Origin: an uncultured Dokdonia sp.
Lineage (GTDB): Bacteria > Bacteroidota > Bacteroidia > Flavobacteriales > Flavobacteriaceae
Direction: 5' to 3'
Length of the DNA: 64,000 bases
Assembly: GCF_947496725.1 (NCBI RefSeq)
Contig: NZ_CANMDS010000004.1
Coordinates: 1-64,000, forward strand
The notes beneath the pieces are model-generated. The model saw nothing but the letters and a program-made list of their open reading frames with translations, had not been told where the DNA came from and did not search any database. Below are positions 1 through 6,718 of the stretch, piece by piece; positions within the stretch are counted from its first letter, which is position 1, and every line of letters begins with the position of its first letter. The translations under genes were made by a program, and so were the position numbers.

Positions 1-20
1 GGAGAGTAGGTCGCCGCCTT
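1..20 (+). rRNA. rrf: 3' end of 5S ribosomal RNA gene (partial)
   Basis: The window opens with GGAGAGTAGGTCGCCGCC, which matches the conserved 3' end of bacterial 5S rRNA (GAGAGUAGG followed by a CGCC-type terminal helix strand). It is followed at once by an intrinsic terminator, as expected at the end of an rRNA operon. Only about 20 bases are present, so the call rests on this motif and the context. Confidence 0.8.
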
Positions 21-23
21 TTT

Positions 24-58
24 AAGCTCCAATACAGAAATGTGTTGGAGCTTTTTTT
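24..58 (+). terminator. Intrinsic terminator of the rRNA operon
   Basis: Bases 24-35 pair with 42-53 (a 12-bp stem with one wobble) across a 6-nt loop, followed by a run of seven T. It lies directly behind the 5S rRNA 3' end. Confidence 0.85.
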
Positions 59-145
59 ATACAAGAAAGTCAAGGAAAACCTCTTTAAAACTTTCATTTA
101 TTGTAATGTAAATTTCTAAGTACCGACTATAAAGTTCTTATATAT

Positions 146-153
146 TATATTTG
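146..153 (+). promoter_or_regulatory. Bacteroidota -7 element (TATATTTG)
   Basis: TATATTTG matches the TAnnTTTG consensus and lies 15 nt before the ATG at 169. No TTG is seen at the expected -33 distance. The box overlaps the upstream in-frame TTG at 151, which argues against that codon as the start of the DinB-like gene. Confidence 0.45.
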
Positions 154-168
154 GTAAAAGGGATTACT

Positions 169-678
169 ATGAGAAAGGAAATTGTACGCACAATAAACAA
201 TAATTTAGGCAATGCTATATCGCTTATAGATAGCATAACTCTTGAAACATATACAGATGCCTCTATTGGTCCTTATTATAGCAGTATAGGTTCTCATATA
301 CGTCACGCACTAGACTTTTTTGATTGTATTATAGAAGGTCTCCAATCAAATAATATTGATCTAACGGCACGAAAACGAGATGAAGTAATTTCAAAAAATC
401 CTATAGCAGCAAAGGAAAAGATAAACGCTATACAGGCGCGGTTAGTGTCTTTTATAGGAGTAAATACAGATTACCTACTTAAGGTGACAGATAACCTAGG
501 AGAGGGCAAGGAAACTATTATGTATACACTTGAGAGTATACTCGCTCAAGCAAATACACACGCAACGCATCACTATGCTATTATAAGTTATATGATGCAA
601 TCGCTAAATGTGGAGATAGAAATTCCTGGATTCGGTTACAATCCTTCTACGCCAGTACCAAAAAGAGAGGGTATATAA
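169..678 (+). CDS. DinB-like putative metalloenzyme
   Basis: A 169-residue protein with the DinB/YfiT four-helix-bundle pattern: His43 and His46 in SHIRHALDFFD, and a second cluster His131, His134, His135 in THATHHYA. In the family such histidines bind a divalent metal near one end of the bundle. Family members include damage-inducible proteins of unknown role and thiol-dependent transferases, so no reaction can be assigned. The ATG at 169 is chosen over the in-frame TTG at 151 because the TTG lies inside a probable -7 promoter box and AAAAGG precedes the ATG. The gene stands alone and converges on the small membrane-protein gene that follows. Confidence 0.75.
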   Translation: MRKEIVRTINNNLGNAISLIDSITLETYTDASIGPYYSSIGSHIRHALDFFDCIIEGLQSNNIDLTARKRDEVISKNPIAAKEKINAIQARLVSFIGVNTDYLLKVTDNLGEGKETIMYTLESILAQANTHATHHYAIISYMMQSLNVEIEIPGFGYNPSTPVPKREGI

Positions 679-705
679 TATGTTTATAGGTTGTTACTTT
701 GATAA

Positions 706-927
706 CTAATCATTAAAGAGTGCTCCCATAAGAGTCCGTATTCCTTTGAAACCAAAATAAATCGCTGCAACCAGTAGAACTATACCTATGCCTAACACAG
801 GTATAAACATCGGGTGGTCTTGGTTCTTAAACGAAGAGTTGAGAACAATAGGAGCCGTAATGAGAAGTAGTAGTGTACCGCCCATAAGCTTAACACCTTT
901 TAGTAACTTTTCTTTATTTGTGTGCAT
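706..927 (-). CDS. Small two-helix membrane protein (DUF6095-like)
   Basis: A 73-residue protein with a charged N-terminus (HTNKEKLLKG) and two predicted transmembrane helices at about residues 14-33 and 41-61, then GFKGIRTLMGALF at the C-terminus. It resembles small flavobacterial membrane proteins catalogued as DUF6095; the name is from memory of the pattern and the function is unknown. Its ATG lies 14 nt inside the end of murQ, so the two are almost certainly co-transcribed and may be translationally coupled. This links it loosely to peptidoglycan recycling at the inner membrane. Confidence 0.65.
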   Translation of the reverse strand: MHTNKEKLLKGVKLMGGTLLLLITAPIVLNSSFKNQDHPMFIPVLGIGIVLLVAAIYFGFKGIRTLMGALFND

Positions 928-1729
928 AGTTGTCTATCGCTTTACGCACGCTCCCGTGTGCTGTTAGTAATCTATTAGCCTCGTTGTAGTCTATTTTCAA
1001 GTGGTTTGCAATCATTTTTGTACCGCGATCTACTAGCTTATCATTGCTAAGCTGCATATCTACCATCTTATTACCTTTAACGTGACCCATTTTAATCATC
1101 GAAGCTGTTGAGATCATATTCAGCACAAGTTTTTGTGCTGTACCTGCTTTCATACGTGAGCTGCCAGTTACAAACTCCGGTCCTACAACTACTTCTATAG
1201 GATAAAGAGCCGTTTGCGCGAGAGGACTCCCGGCATTGCAAGTAATACAACCTGTTGTAATAGTATTTGCATTACACGCTTCAAGAGCGGCTATTACGTA
1301 AGGTGTGGTGCCAGATGCGGCAATACCTATTACAACATCGTCGCTTGTTATATTGTGTGACTTAAGGTCATTCCACCCTTGATTTGTACTATCTTCGGCA
1401 AACTCGACAGCATCTCTTATAGCTTTGTCACCACCCGCAATTATTCCTACTACTAGATCTTTACTTACACCAAATGTAGGTGGACACTCGCTGGCGTCTA
1501 CCACACCTAGTCTTCCGCTAGTGCCTGCTCCCATATAAAAAAGGCGTCCTCCTTTTTTCATTTTAAGAACAATCGCTTCTATAAGTTTTTCAATTTGAGG
1601 TAAGGCTTTTTCAACAGCAAGCGGTACCGTTTTATCTTCTTTATTGATATTAATGAGCAGCTCTGAGGTGCTCATATGTTCTAAATTGTCGTAGCGAGAA
1701 TCCGTTTCGGTTGTTTTTGTAAAAGTCAC
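914..1729 (-). CDS. murQ: N-acetylmuramic acid 6-phosphate etherase
   Basis: MurQ cleaves the D-lactyl ether of N-acetylmuramic acid 6-phosphate to give GlcNAc 6-phosphate and D-lactate during cytoplasmic cell-wall recycling. The SIS-domain signature MGAGTSGRLGVVDASECPP is present, with the catalytic Glu of DASECPP and the second acidic residue in FAEDS. GPEFVTGSSRMKAGTAQK is also typical. The open frame extends to an ATG at 1771, but the extra 14 residues do not look like the family. A GTG at 1729 gives the usual V/M-T-F-T-K-T-T-E start, so it is preferred. The 3' end overlaps the small membrane-protein gene by 14 nt. A copy of the dispersed palindrome lies upstream at 1878. Confidence 0.93.
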   Translation of the reverse strand: MTFTKTTETDSRYDNLEHMSTSELLININKEDKTVPLAVEKALPQIEKLIEAIVLKMKKGGRLFYMGAGTSGRLGVVDASECPPTFGVSKDLVVGIIAGGDKAIRDAVEFAEDSTNQGWNDLKSHNITSDDVVIGIAASGTTPYVIAALEACNANTITTGCITCNAGSPLAQTALYPIEVVVGPEFVTGSSRMKAGTAQKLVLNMISTASMIKMGHVKGNKMVDMQLSNDKLVDRGTKMIANHLKIDYNEANRLLTAHGSVRKAIDNYAHK

Positions 1730-1877
1730 AGTAGGAAATTGGTTTTTACAAAAATAGGTATAATGCCCCACAAGAACATTTGTTATTAAGTTTATGCATA
1801 TACATTTTACTCAGAGTTTGATACGTCAAGTATTTAATTTTGCTAATTGTTATTAGCATCATAAGGGGTGTGATTAC

Positions 1878-1891
1878 GCTTTCGCGAAAGC
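1878..1891. repeat. Dispersed palindrome GCTTTCGCGAAAGC, intergenic
   Basis: A perfect 14-bp copy in the divergent region between murQ and the coiled-coil gene, flanked by TTA on the left and TTAA on the right. Confidence 0.95.
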
Positions 1892-1970
1892 TTAAAAAAG
1901 AAAATTTGTCATTAAAAAAGTATTGATTTACTATCACAAATTGTGACTTTTAAATTTTAACGACTATCCA

Positions 1971-2001
1971 TTGCACGGCTATTTTTCAAATGTTAACTTT
2001 G
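1971..2001 (+). promoter_or_regulatory. Bacteroidota-type promoter for the zapA operon
   Basis: TTG at 1971-1973, a 20-nt spacer and TAACTTTG at 1994-2001 match the flavobacterial consensus TTG-N17-23-TAnnTTTG at both elements. It lies 25 nt upstream of the ATG at 2027. Confidence 0.7.
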
Positions 2002-2026
2002 TGTTACGTAGAAATGCAGATGTTTT

Positions 2027-2317
2027 ATGAGTAGTCTTTCTGAAGTTGTAGATTCTCTTGAGTACAAAATCGCTGCTTTGTTGAAACAATACAAAGATGT
2101 GAAGCAAACACGGGTAGAACTGGAAACAGAACTTACCGCATTGCAACAAGAAAATCTAAAACTAAAAGAGGTGTTAGAAAATCGTGAGCAGAAGATAAAG
2201 ACTCTCAAAACCGCAAATGCATTACTAGGCAGTAACGATTATAAAAGGGAAACCAAACTAAAGATAAACTCTTTAGTGCGTGAGATAGATGCTTGTATTG
2301 CATCGCTTGCAGAATAA
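2027..2317 (+). CDS. Coiled-coil protein upstream of zapA
   Basis: A 96-residue, highly charged protein that is nearly all predicted coiled coil between about residues 8 and 70, with heptad-like Leu/Ile spacing and no membrane segment. It ends with INSLVREIDACIASL. It is followed 6 nt later by zapA and shares its promoter. Its size, composition and position recall ZapB-type cell-division coiled coils, but sequence homology to ZapB cannot be claimed. A partner role with ZapA at the FtsZ ring is inferred from context only. Confidence 0.75.
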   Translation: MSSLSEVVDSLEYKIAALLKQYKDVKQTRVELETELTALQQENLKLKEVLENREQKIKTLKTANALLGSNDYKRETKLKINSLVREIDACIASLAE

Positions 2318-2323
2318 TAAATT

Positions 2324-2614
2324 ATGGCAGACAAGCTCAAAATCAAGTTGTCTATAGCAGATCGTGTATACCCACTCACGATTCATCCATCTCAAGAAGA
2401 GGGATTGCGTAAAGCAACAAAAGAGATTGAGGCAATGGTCAAGCAATTTGAGCAAAGCTATGCCGTTAGAGATAAACAGGATGTACTCGCAATGTGTGCA
2501 CTTCAATTTGCATCTCAGGTTACCCAAAAAACTATAAGTGAAGACTCTCTAAGTGAGGAAACTGCGGCTAGATTACAAAAGCTGGCAGACCTCCTTGATG
2601 ATAGTTTGTCATAA
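2324..2614 (+). CDS. zapA: Cell division protein ZapA
   Basis: A 96-residue protein of the usual ZapA length, with the N-terminal beta-rich head (KLKIKLSIADRVYPL) followed by EEGLRKATKEIEAMVKQF and a C-terminal coiled coil. ZapA binds FtsZ and cross-links protofilaments at midcell. The gene follows a coiled-coil protein by 6 nt, and a structured RNA and RNase Y come next. The zapA - 6S RNA neighbourhood is also known from gammaproteobacteria. Confidence 0.9.
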   Translation: MADKLKIKLSIADRVYPLTIHPSQEEGLRKATKEIEAMVKQFEQSYAVRDKQDVLAMCALQFASQVTQKTISEDSLSEETAARLQKLADLLDDSLS

Positions 2615-2708
2615 CGTTCTTTACATACAACAGCATATTACTGCCTGCATTGATTATTATTTTGATAAACTCAACAGTTATTTTTTATAAAGAGTGACTC
2701 TAAGTTGT

Positions 2709-2826
2709 AAAAGCACGCCGTTACTAGACTTGTTCTAGGTAGACGGAACCTTGATCAGCTTTATAGCTCTAATCCTTACTATTAGGAGTTTATACGAAAT
2801 GCACTATCAATGTGGGCTTTTTTTAT
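2709..2826 (+). ncRNA. ssrS: Probable 6S-like (6S-Flavo / SsrS) RNA
   Basis: The 300-nt gap between zapA and rny holds a compact fold of about 118 nt. AAAAGCAC at 2709-2716 pairs with GTGGGCTTTT at 2812-2821 (two unpaired bases), closing two internal hairpins at 2718-2746 (11 pairs) and 2767-2788. The 3' strand ends in a T-tract. Length and the position directly after zapA fit the flavobacterial 6S RNA, which sequesters RNA polymerase in stationary phase. The family call rests on structure and context, without a covariance-model search. The rest of the gap (2827-2914) holds only two short hairpins. Confidence 0.6.
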
Positions 2827-2914
2827 ATCTCATCGCGAGATAGTGAGGCTTAAAAGCCTTAACAATCAACCATCAGTAGCGCCTGTAAAGGCATTATAAT
2901 ATTAAGTCAAAATT

Positions 2915-4480
2915 ATGGAACATAACGCACTCTTGTTTATAGTAGGTGTGATTGCTCTTGCACTAGGATTTCTTATTGCAAAAATGTTAGAACGTAACAA
3001 TGCATCACAAATCATTAAACGCGCAAAGAAAAGTGCTCAGGGCATCTTAAAAGAAGCTAAGTCTGAGGGCGAGTCTATCAAAAAAGACAAAATACTTCAA
3101 GCCAAAGAAAAATTTATCGAGCTTAAAGCAGAGCACGAAAAAGTAATCCTAGGAAGAGATAAAAAAATGAACGATGCAGAGAAGCGCACTCGTGATAAAG
3201 AATCTCAAGTAAGTGGTGAGCTCTCGCGAAATAAAAAATTAAATCAATCTCTTGAAGATAGAATTAAAGATTACGATAAGCGTTTAGAATACGTTGATAA
3301 GAAAAAGGCCGAAGCTGAAAAAATGCACCAGAGTACGGTGCAGCAACTTGAGGTAATCTCAGGACTTTCTGCCGAAGAAGCAAAAAGTCAACTTGTAACT
3401 ACTCTGAAAGATCAAGCCAAGGCAGATGCTATGAAGCACGTGCAAACTTCTATCGAAGAGGCAAAAATGACTGCAGAGCAAGAGGCCAAAAAGATTATCA
3501 TTAATACCATACAACGCATAGGAACAGAGGAAGCAGTTGAAAACTGTGTATCTGTTTTTAACCTTGAAAGTGACGATGTAAAAGGTAGAATTATAGGTAG
3601 AGAAGGTCGTAATATACGTGCTATTGAAGCAGCAACGGGTGTTGAGATTATTGTAGATGATACTCCTGAGGCAATTATACTTTCTTGTTTTGACAGTGTG
3701 CGTCGTGAGGTGGCTCGTTTATCATTACACAAACTTGTAACAGATGGTCGTATACACCCAGCAAGAATTGAAGAAGTTGTACAGAAAACAACGAGACAAA
3801 TTGAGCAAGAGATTGTAGAAGTAGGAAAGCGCACAGTAATCGACTTAGGAATACACGGTTTACACCCAGAGCTTATTAAAGCAGTAGGGCGTATGAAGTA
3901 CCGTTCTTCTTATGGTCAAAACCTACTACAACACAGTAGAGAAGTTGCAAAACTTTGTAGTGTGATGGCAGCAGAGTTGGGCGTAAACGCAAAACTTGCT
4001 CGTAGAGCTGGACTTCTGCACGATATAGGTAAAGTGCCAGATACAGAGACAGAAACACCACACGCAATCTTAGGAATGCAATGGGCAGAGAAGTATGGAG
4101 AGAAGCCAGACGTGTGTAATGCCATAGGTGCTCACCACGATGAGATTGAGATGACAAGTTTGCTTTCTCCTATTGTACAGGTTTGTGATGCTATAAGTGG
4201 AGCGAGACCAGGTGCACGCCGTCAGGTATTAGATTCATACATACAACGTCTTAAGGATCTTGAGGAAATAGCTTTTGGATTCCAAGGTGTGAAGAAGGCT
4301 TATGCTATTCAAGCAGGACGTGAACTACGTGTTATTGTAGAGAGTGAGAAGGTTAATGATGATAAAGCTTCATCACTATCTTTTGAAATTTCTCAAAAAA
4401 TTCAAACAGATATGACCTACCCAGGTCAAGTAAAAGTTACCGTAATACGAGAGACCAGAGCGGTCAATATTGCAAAGTAA
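2915..4480 (+). CDS. rny: Ribonuclease Y
   Basis: A 521-residue membrane-anchored endoribonuclease that starts bulk mRNA decay. One N-terminal transmembrane helix (about 6-24) is followed by a long charged coiled coil (about 30-200). The KH RNA-binding domain contains [15 protein letters not shown] at about 224-238, and the HD hydrolase domain contains LLHDIGK at about 366-372 and GAHHDE downstream. Order and length match the family exactly. The gene is preceded by the 6S-like RNA and ends in a strong hairpin terminator. Confidence 0.96.
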   Translation: MEHNALLFIVGVIALALGFLIAKMLERNNASQIIKRAKKSAQGILKEAKSEGESIKKDKILQAKEKFIELKAEHEKVILGRDKKMNDAEKRTRDKESQVSGELSRNKKLNQSLEDRIKDYDKRLEYVDKKKAEAEKMHQSTVQQLEVISGLSAEEAKSQLVTTLKDQAKADAMKHVQTSIEEAKMTAEQEAKKIIINTIQRIGTEEAVENCVSVFNLESDDVKGRIIGREGRNIRAIEAATGVEIIVDDTPEAIILSCFDSVRREVARLSLHKLVTDGRIHPARIEEVVQKTTRQIEQEIVEVGKRTVIDLGIHGLHPELIKAVGRMKYRSSYGQNLLQHSREVAKLCSVMAAELGVNAKLARRAGLLHDIGKVPDTETETPHAILGMQWAEKYGEKPDVCNAIGAHHDEIEMTSLLSPIVQVCDAISGARPGARRQVLDSYIQRLKDLEEIAFGFQGVKKAYAIQAGRELRVIVESEKVNDDKASSLSFEISQKIQTDMTYPGQVKVTVIRETRAVNIAK

Positions 4481-4506
4481 CTGTAAGATTTAGTTATTAT
4501 TTTTAT

Positions 4507-4545
4507 AAAGAGGCTAGCGCATTATGCGCTAGCCTCTTTTGTTTT
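4507..4545 (+). terminator. Intrinsic terminator after rny
   Basis: A perfect 15-bp stem (4507-4521 with 4525-4539) and a 3-nt loop, followed by TTTTGTTTT. It isolates rny from the arginine regulatory region. Confidence 0.9.
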
Positions 4546-4583
4546 AAACCCCTTATGTTGACTATTTCATAATCTAAAAGGCA

Positions 4584-4657
4584 TTAAATAAGATTCTTGT
4601 AGTAAAGTCTAAAAATCTTATTTAATTATATAAAAAAGATAGTTTTTATATAATTAA
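4584..4657. promoter_or_regulatory. Two overlapping AT-rich inverted repeats upstream of the arginine promoter
   Basis: Inverted repeat A pairs 4584-4595 with 4614-4625 (12 bp perfect, 18-nt spacer). Inverted repeat B pairs 4622-4636 with 4643-4657 (15 bp perfect, 6-nt spacer). The inner arms share 4 nt. They end 13 nt before the -33 TTG of the arginine promoter. This suggests an operator, perhaps for an ArgR-type regulator, but no recognised ARG box is claimed. Confidence 0.5.
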
Positions 4658-4670
4658 TACTAAAAGTGCA

Positions 4671-4699
4671 TTGCTAGCTCAAATAAGTTGCTACCTTTG
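4671..4699 (+). promoter_or_regulatory. Bacteroidota-type promoter of the arginine operon
   Basis: TTG at 4671-4673, an 18-nt spacer and TACCTTTG at 4692-4699 match TTG-N17-23-TAnnTTTG. The predicted start of transcription, around 4704, leaves a very short untranslated region before the leader ORF at 4710. Confidence 0.75.
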
Positions 4700-4709
4700 A
4701 GCCATTAGT

Positions 4710-4820
4710 ATGAATAGAATAATTGCACATATCTCAAATAGCCTTACAGCACTTCTTGCTGCAAGACCTGCTATGCAATTACTTCCTGTTCCTGTACGAC
4801 GCTTCCGCCGCCGCCCGTAA
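4710..4820 (+). CDS. Arginine-rich leader peptide of the arg operon
   Basis: An ATG-initiated 36-codon ORF lies between the promoter and the first arg gene. Its last eight residues are VRRFRRRP, encoded GTA CGA CGC TTC CGC CGC CGC CCG and then TAA. Thus five of the last seven sense codons are Arg; two more Arg codons (AGA) sit at positions 3 and 19. This composition and position are those of an attenuator leader peptide, where ribosome pausing senses charged tRNA-Arg. Conservation has not been checked. The antisense 69-codon frame here is judged spurious. Confidence 0.7.
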   Translation: MNRIIAHISNSLTALLAARPAMQLLPVPVRRFRRRP

Positions 4821-4866
4821 GGGTAGCTCATTAATGAGGGATGGTAGGTGAGTCCTATCCCGTTTT
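4821..4866 (+). promoter_or_regulatory. Putative transcription attenuator with alternative hairpins
   Basis: Hairpin T pairs 4839-4848 with 4854-4861 (eight pairs, a 2-nt bulge and a 5-nt loop) and is followed by GTTTT, like a modest terminator. The same 3' arm (4855-4861) can instead pair with GGGTAG at 4821-4826, directly after the leader stop codon. A ribosome at the stop would mask 4821-4826 and favour T. One stalled at the Arg codons (from 4797) would leave it free. The pairings are visible; the mechanism is inferred. Confidence 0.5.
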
Positions 4867-4919
4867 CCACAAAAGGAACCGTCACATTTTCAATATACAT
4901 TTTAACTTAAATCATCGCT

Positions 4920-5537
4920 ATGCAAATTGTTGTAGCCACGATTTCGCACACACCATATGCTCAGATTATCTGTGATACCATCGCAGAGTCATCTAAGGTA
5001 CGTGGTACAGGAATCGCTCGTAGAACTCCAGAATATGTCATCTCAAAGATGGAAGCAGGTAATGCTGTCATCGCTTTAGAGGGAGACGTTTTTGCGGGCT
5101 TCTGTTATATAGAAGCCTGGGGACACGAAAAATTTATTGCCAACTCTGGACTTATTGTTCACCCAGACTTCAGAGGACAGGGACTTGCCAAAAAAATTAA
5201 AGGAGAGATATTTACGCTTTCGCGAAAGCGTTATCCAGATGCAAAAATCTTCGGAATCACTACGGGTTTAGCCGTGATGAAGATTAATAGTGACCTTGGT
5301 TATAAACCCGTCACGTTTTCTGAACTCACAACAGATGAAAGCTTCTGGAAAGGTTGCCAGACCTGCAAGAACTTTGACGTGCTCACACGTACAGAGCAAA
5401 AGATGTGCTTATGCACGGGGATGCTCTATGACCCATCAAAAGAATCAAAATCCACAGAAAAAAATACTGTAAAAGCACCTGTTTTTAACAGGCTGAAACA
5501 AATAAAGGAAAAGCTATTCCTTAAAAAAAATAAGTAA
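4920..5537 (+). CDS. GNAT acetyltransferase, first gene of the arginine operon
   Basis: A 205-residue protein with a GNAT fold: the acetyl-CoA loop HPDFRGQGLAKK is at about 81-92. Residues 100-103 (LSRK) are encoded by a copy of the dispersed palindrome. The C-terminal part has Cys146, Cys149, Cys163 and Cys165, a CxxC...CxC arrangement unusual for GNATs, possibly metal binding. The operon contains a deacylase (argE) and no argJ, so it needs an N-acylglutamate synthase. This GNAT is the natural candidate, by context only. The stop overlaps the argG start (TAATG). Confidence 0.8.
   Translation: MQIVVATISHTPYAQIICDTIAESSKVRGTGIARRTPEYVISKMEAGNAVIALEGDVFAGFCYIEAWGHEKFIANSGLIVHPDFRGQGLAKKIKGEIFTLSRKRYPDAKIFGITTGLAVMKINSDLGYKPVTFSELTTDESFWKGCQTCKNFDVLTRTEQKMCLCTGMLYDPSKESKSTEKNTVKAPVFNRLKQIKEKLFLKKNK
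5216..5229. repeat. Dispersed palindrome in the arg-operon GNAT gene (LSRK frame)
   Basis: A perfect 14-bp copy within the gene, read as Leu-Ser-Arg-Lys at residues 100-103. Confidence 0.95.
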
Positions 5538-6718
5538 TGAAAAAATTAATCTTAGCATACTCAGGAGGACTCGATACGAGCTATTGTGTAAAATATTTTA
5601 CTGCAGAAATGGGATATGAAGTGCACGCTGTAAGTGTAAATACAGGTGGATTTACAGATCAAGAAATCGCAAATAATAAAGAGAAAGCGCTTGCACTAGG
5701 AGCTACATCATATACAAACATAGATGCCATAGCTACCTTTTATGATACGGTGGTAAAGTATCTCATTTTTGGTAATGTACTTAAGAACAACAGTTACCCA
5801 CTTTCTGTAAGTGCAGAGCGTATCGTGCAAGCCATAGAGATTGCAAAATTTGCCAAAGCTCAAAATGCAAATGCTATTGCTCACGGTAGTACGGGTGCAG
5901 GTAACGATCAGGTGCGTTTTGATATGACGTTCCAGACTATTGTGCCAGAGTTAGAAATAATAACGCCGATAAGAGATCAAACGCTTTCGCGAAAGCAAGA
6001 AATCGATTACTTACAGAGTCACGGTATTTCTTGGTCTTGGGAGAAAGCTCAATACTCAATAAATCAAGGTTTATGGGGTACAAGTGTAGGAGGTGCTCAA
6101 ACCCTAACCTCACATCAAACACTGCCTCAGGATGCATATCCTAGTCAGCTAGAGGCTAGCGATTCTCAAACCTTAAAAATTGGATTTACACAAGGGGAAC
6201 CTACTTCGCTTAATGGAAAGCAAGGTTCACCAGTGGAGATTATAGAGCAACTAGAAGACATCGCAAGCAAGTATGCCATAGGTCGCGGGATGCACGTGGG
6301 AGACACCATTATTGGTATAAAGGGAAGAGTAGGTTTTGAAGCTGCAGCTCCTATAATTATACTAGAAGCACATCGTACTCTTGAGAAACACACACTTTCA
6401 AAATGGCAATTACAACACAAAGAAAACATCGCGTTGTGGTATGGAACTCACTTACACGAGGGATTATACCTAGAGCCTGTAATGAGAGATTTTGAAGCTT
6501 TTTTACAGAGCAGCCAGAATACGGTGACTGGAGAAGTAGAAGTAGTATTACATCCATATAGATTTGATGTAGTAGGCATCACATCAGATTATGATCTTAT
6601 GCAATCTAAGGTAGCGAGTTACGGAGAAGAAAACCAAGGCTGGACCGCCGCCGAAGCTAAAGGATTTATAAAAATACTAGGTAACCAGTCTAGAATTATA
6701 GCAAACCAAAACAAATGA
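5537..6718 (+). CDS. argG: Argininosuccinate synthase
   Basis: A 393-residue cytoplasmic enzyme joining citrulline and aspartate with ATP to form argininosuccinate. The N-terminal PP-loop AYSGGLDTS (residues 7-15) is diagnostic, and AHGSTGAGNDQVRFDMTF is the citrulline/aspartate-binding segment. Length matches the family. Residues from about 150 (LSRK) are encoded by a dispersed palindrome copy. The gene overlaps its neighbours by 1 nt upstream and 4 nt (ATGA) downstream, so translation is probably coupled. Confidence 0.96.
   Translation: MKKLILAYSGGLDTSYCVKYFTAEMGYEVHAVSVNTGGFTDQEIANNKEKALALGATSYTNIDAIATFYDTVVKYLIFGNVLKNNSYPLSVSAERIVQAIEIAKFAKAQNANAIAHGSTGAGNDQVRFDMTFQTIVPELEIITPIRDQTLSRKQEIDYLQSHGISWSWEKAQYSINQGLWGTSVGGAQTLTSHQTLPQDAYPSQLEASDSQTLKIGFTQGEPTSLNGKQGSPVEIIEQLEDIASKYAIGRGMHVGDTIIGIKGRVGFEAAAPIIILEAHRTLEKHTLSKWQLQHKENIALWYGTHLHEGLYLEPVMRDFEAFLQSSQNTVTGEVEVVLHPYRFDVVGITSDYDLMQSKVASYGEENQGWTAAEAKGFIKILGNQSRIIANQNK
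5983..5996. repeat. Dispersed palindrome in argG (LSRK frame)
   Basis: A perfect 14-bp copy in argG, read Leu-Ser-Arg-Lys within RDQTLSRKQE. Confidence 0.95.

Noticed and set aside
1746-1937. Minus-strand 63-codon ORF upstream of murQ
   Set aside because: Low-complexity, no start signal, overlaps the murQ 5' end and the intergenic palindrome; no recognisable domain.
3412-3834. Long minus-strand ORF inside rny
   Set aside because: Shadow frame of a well-supported gene; Ser/Thr/Ile-rich without motifs.
4691-4900. Minus-strand 69-codon ORF over the arginine leader region
   Set aside because: It lies antisense to the promoter, leader peptide and hairpins; it has no family resemblance and its Arg/Gly-rich part is the mirror of the leader codons.
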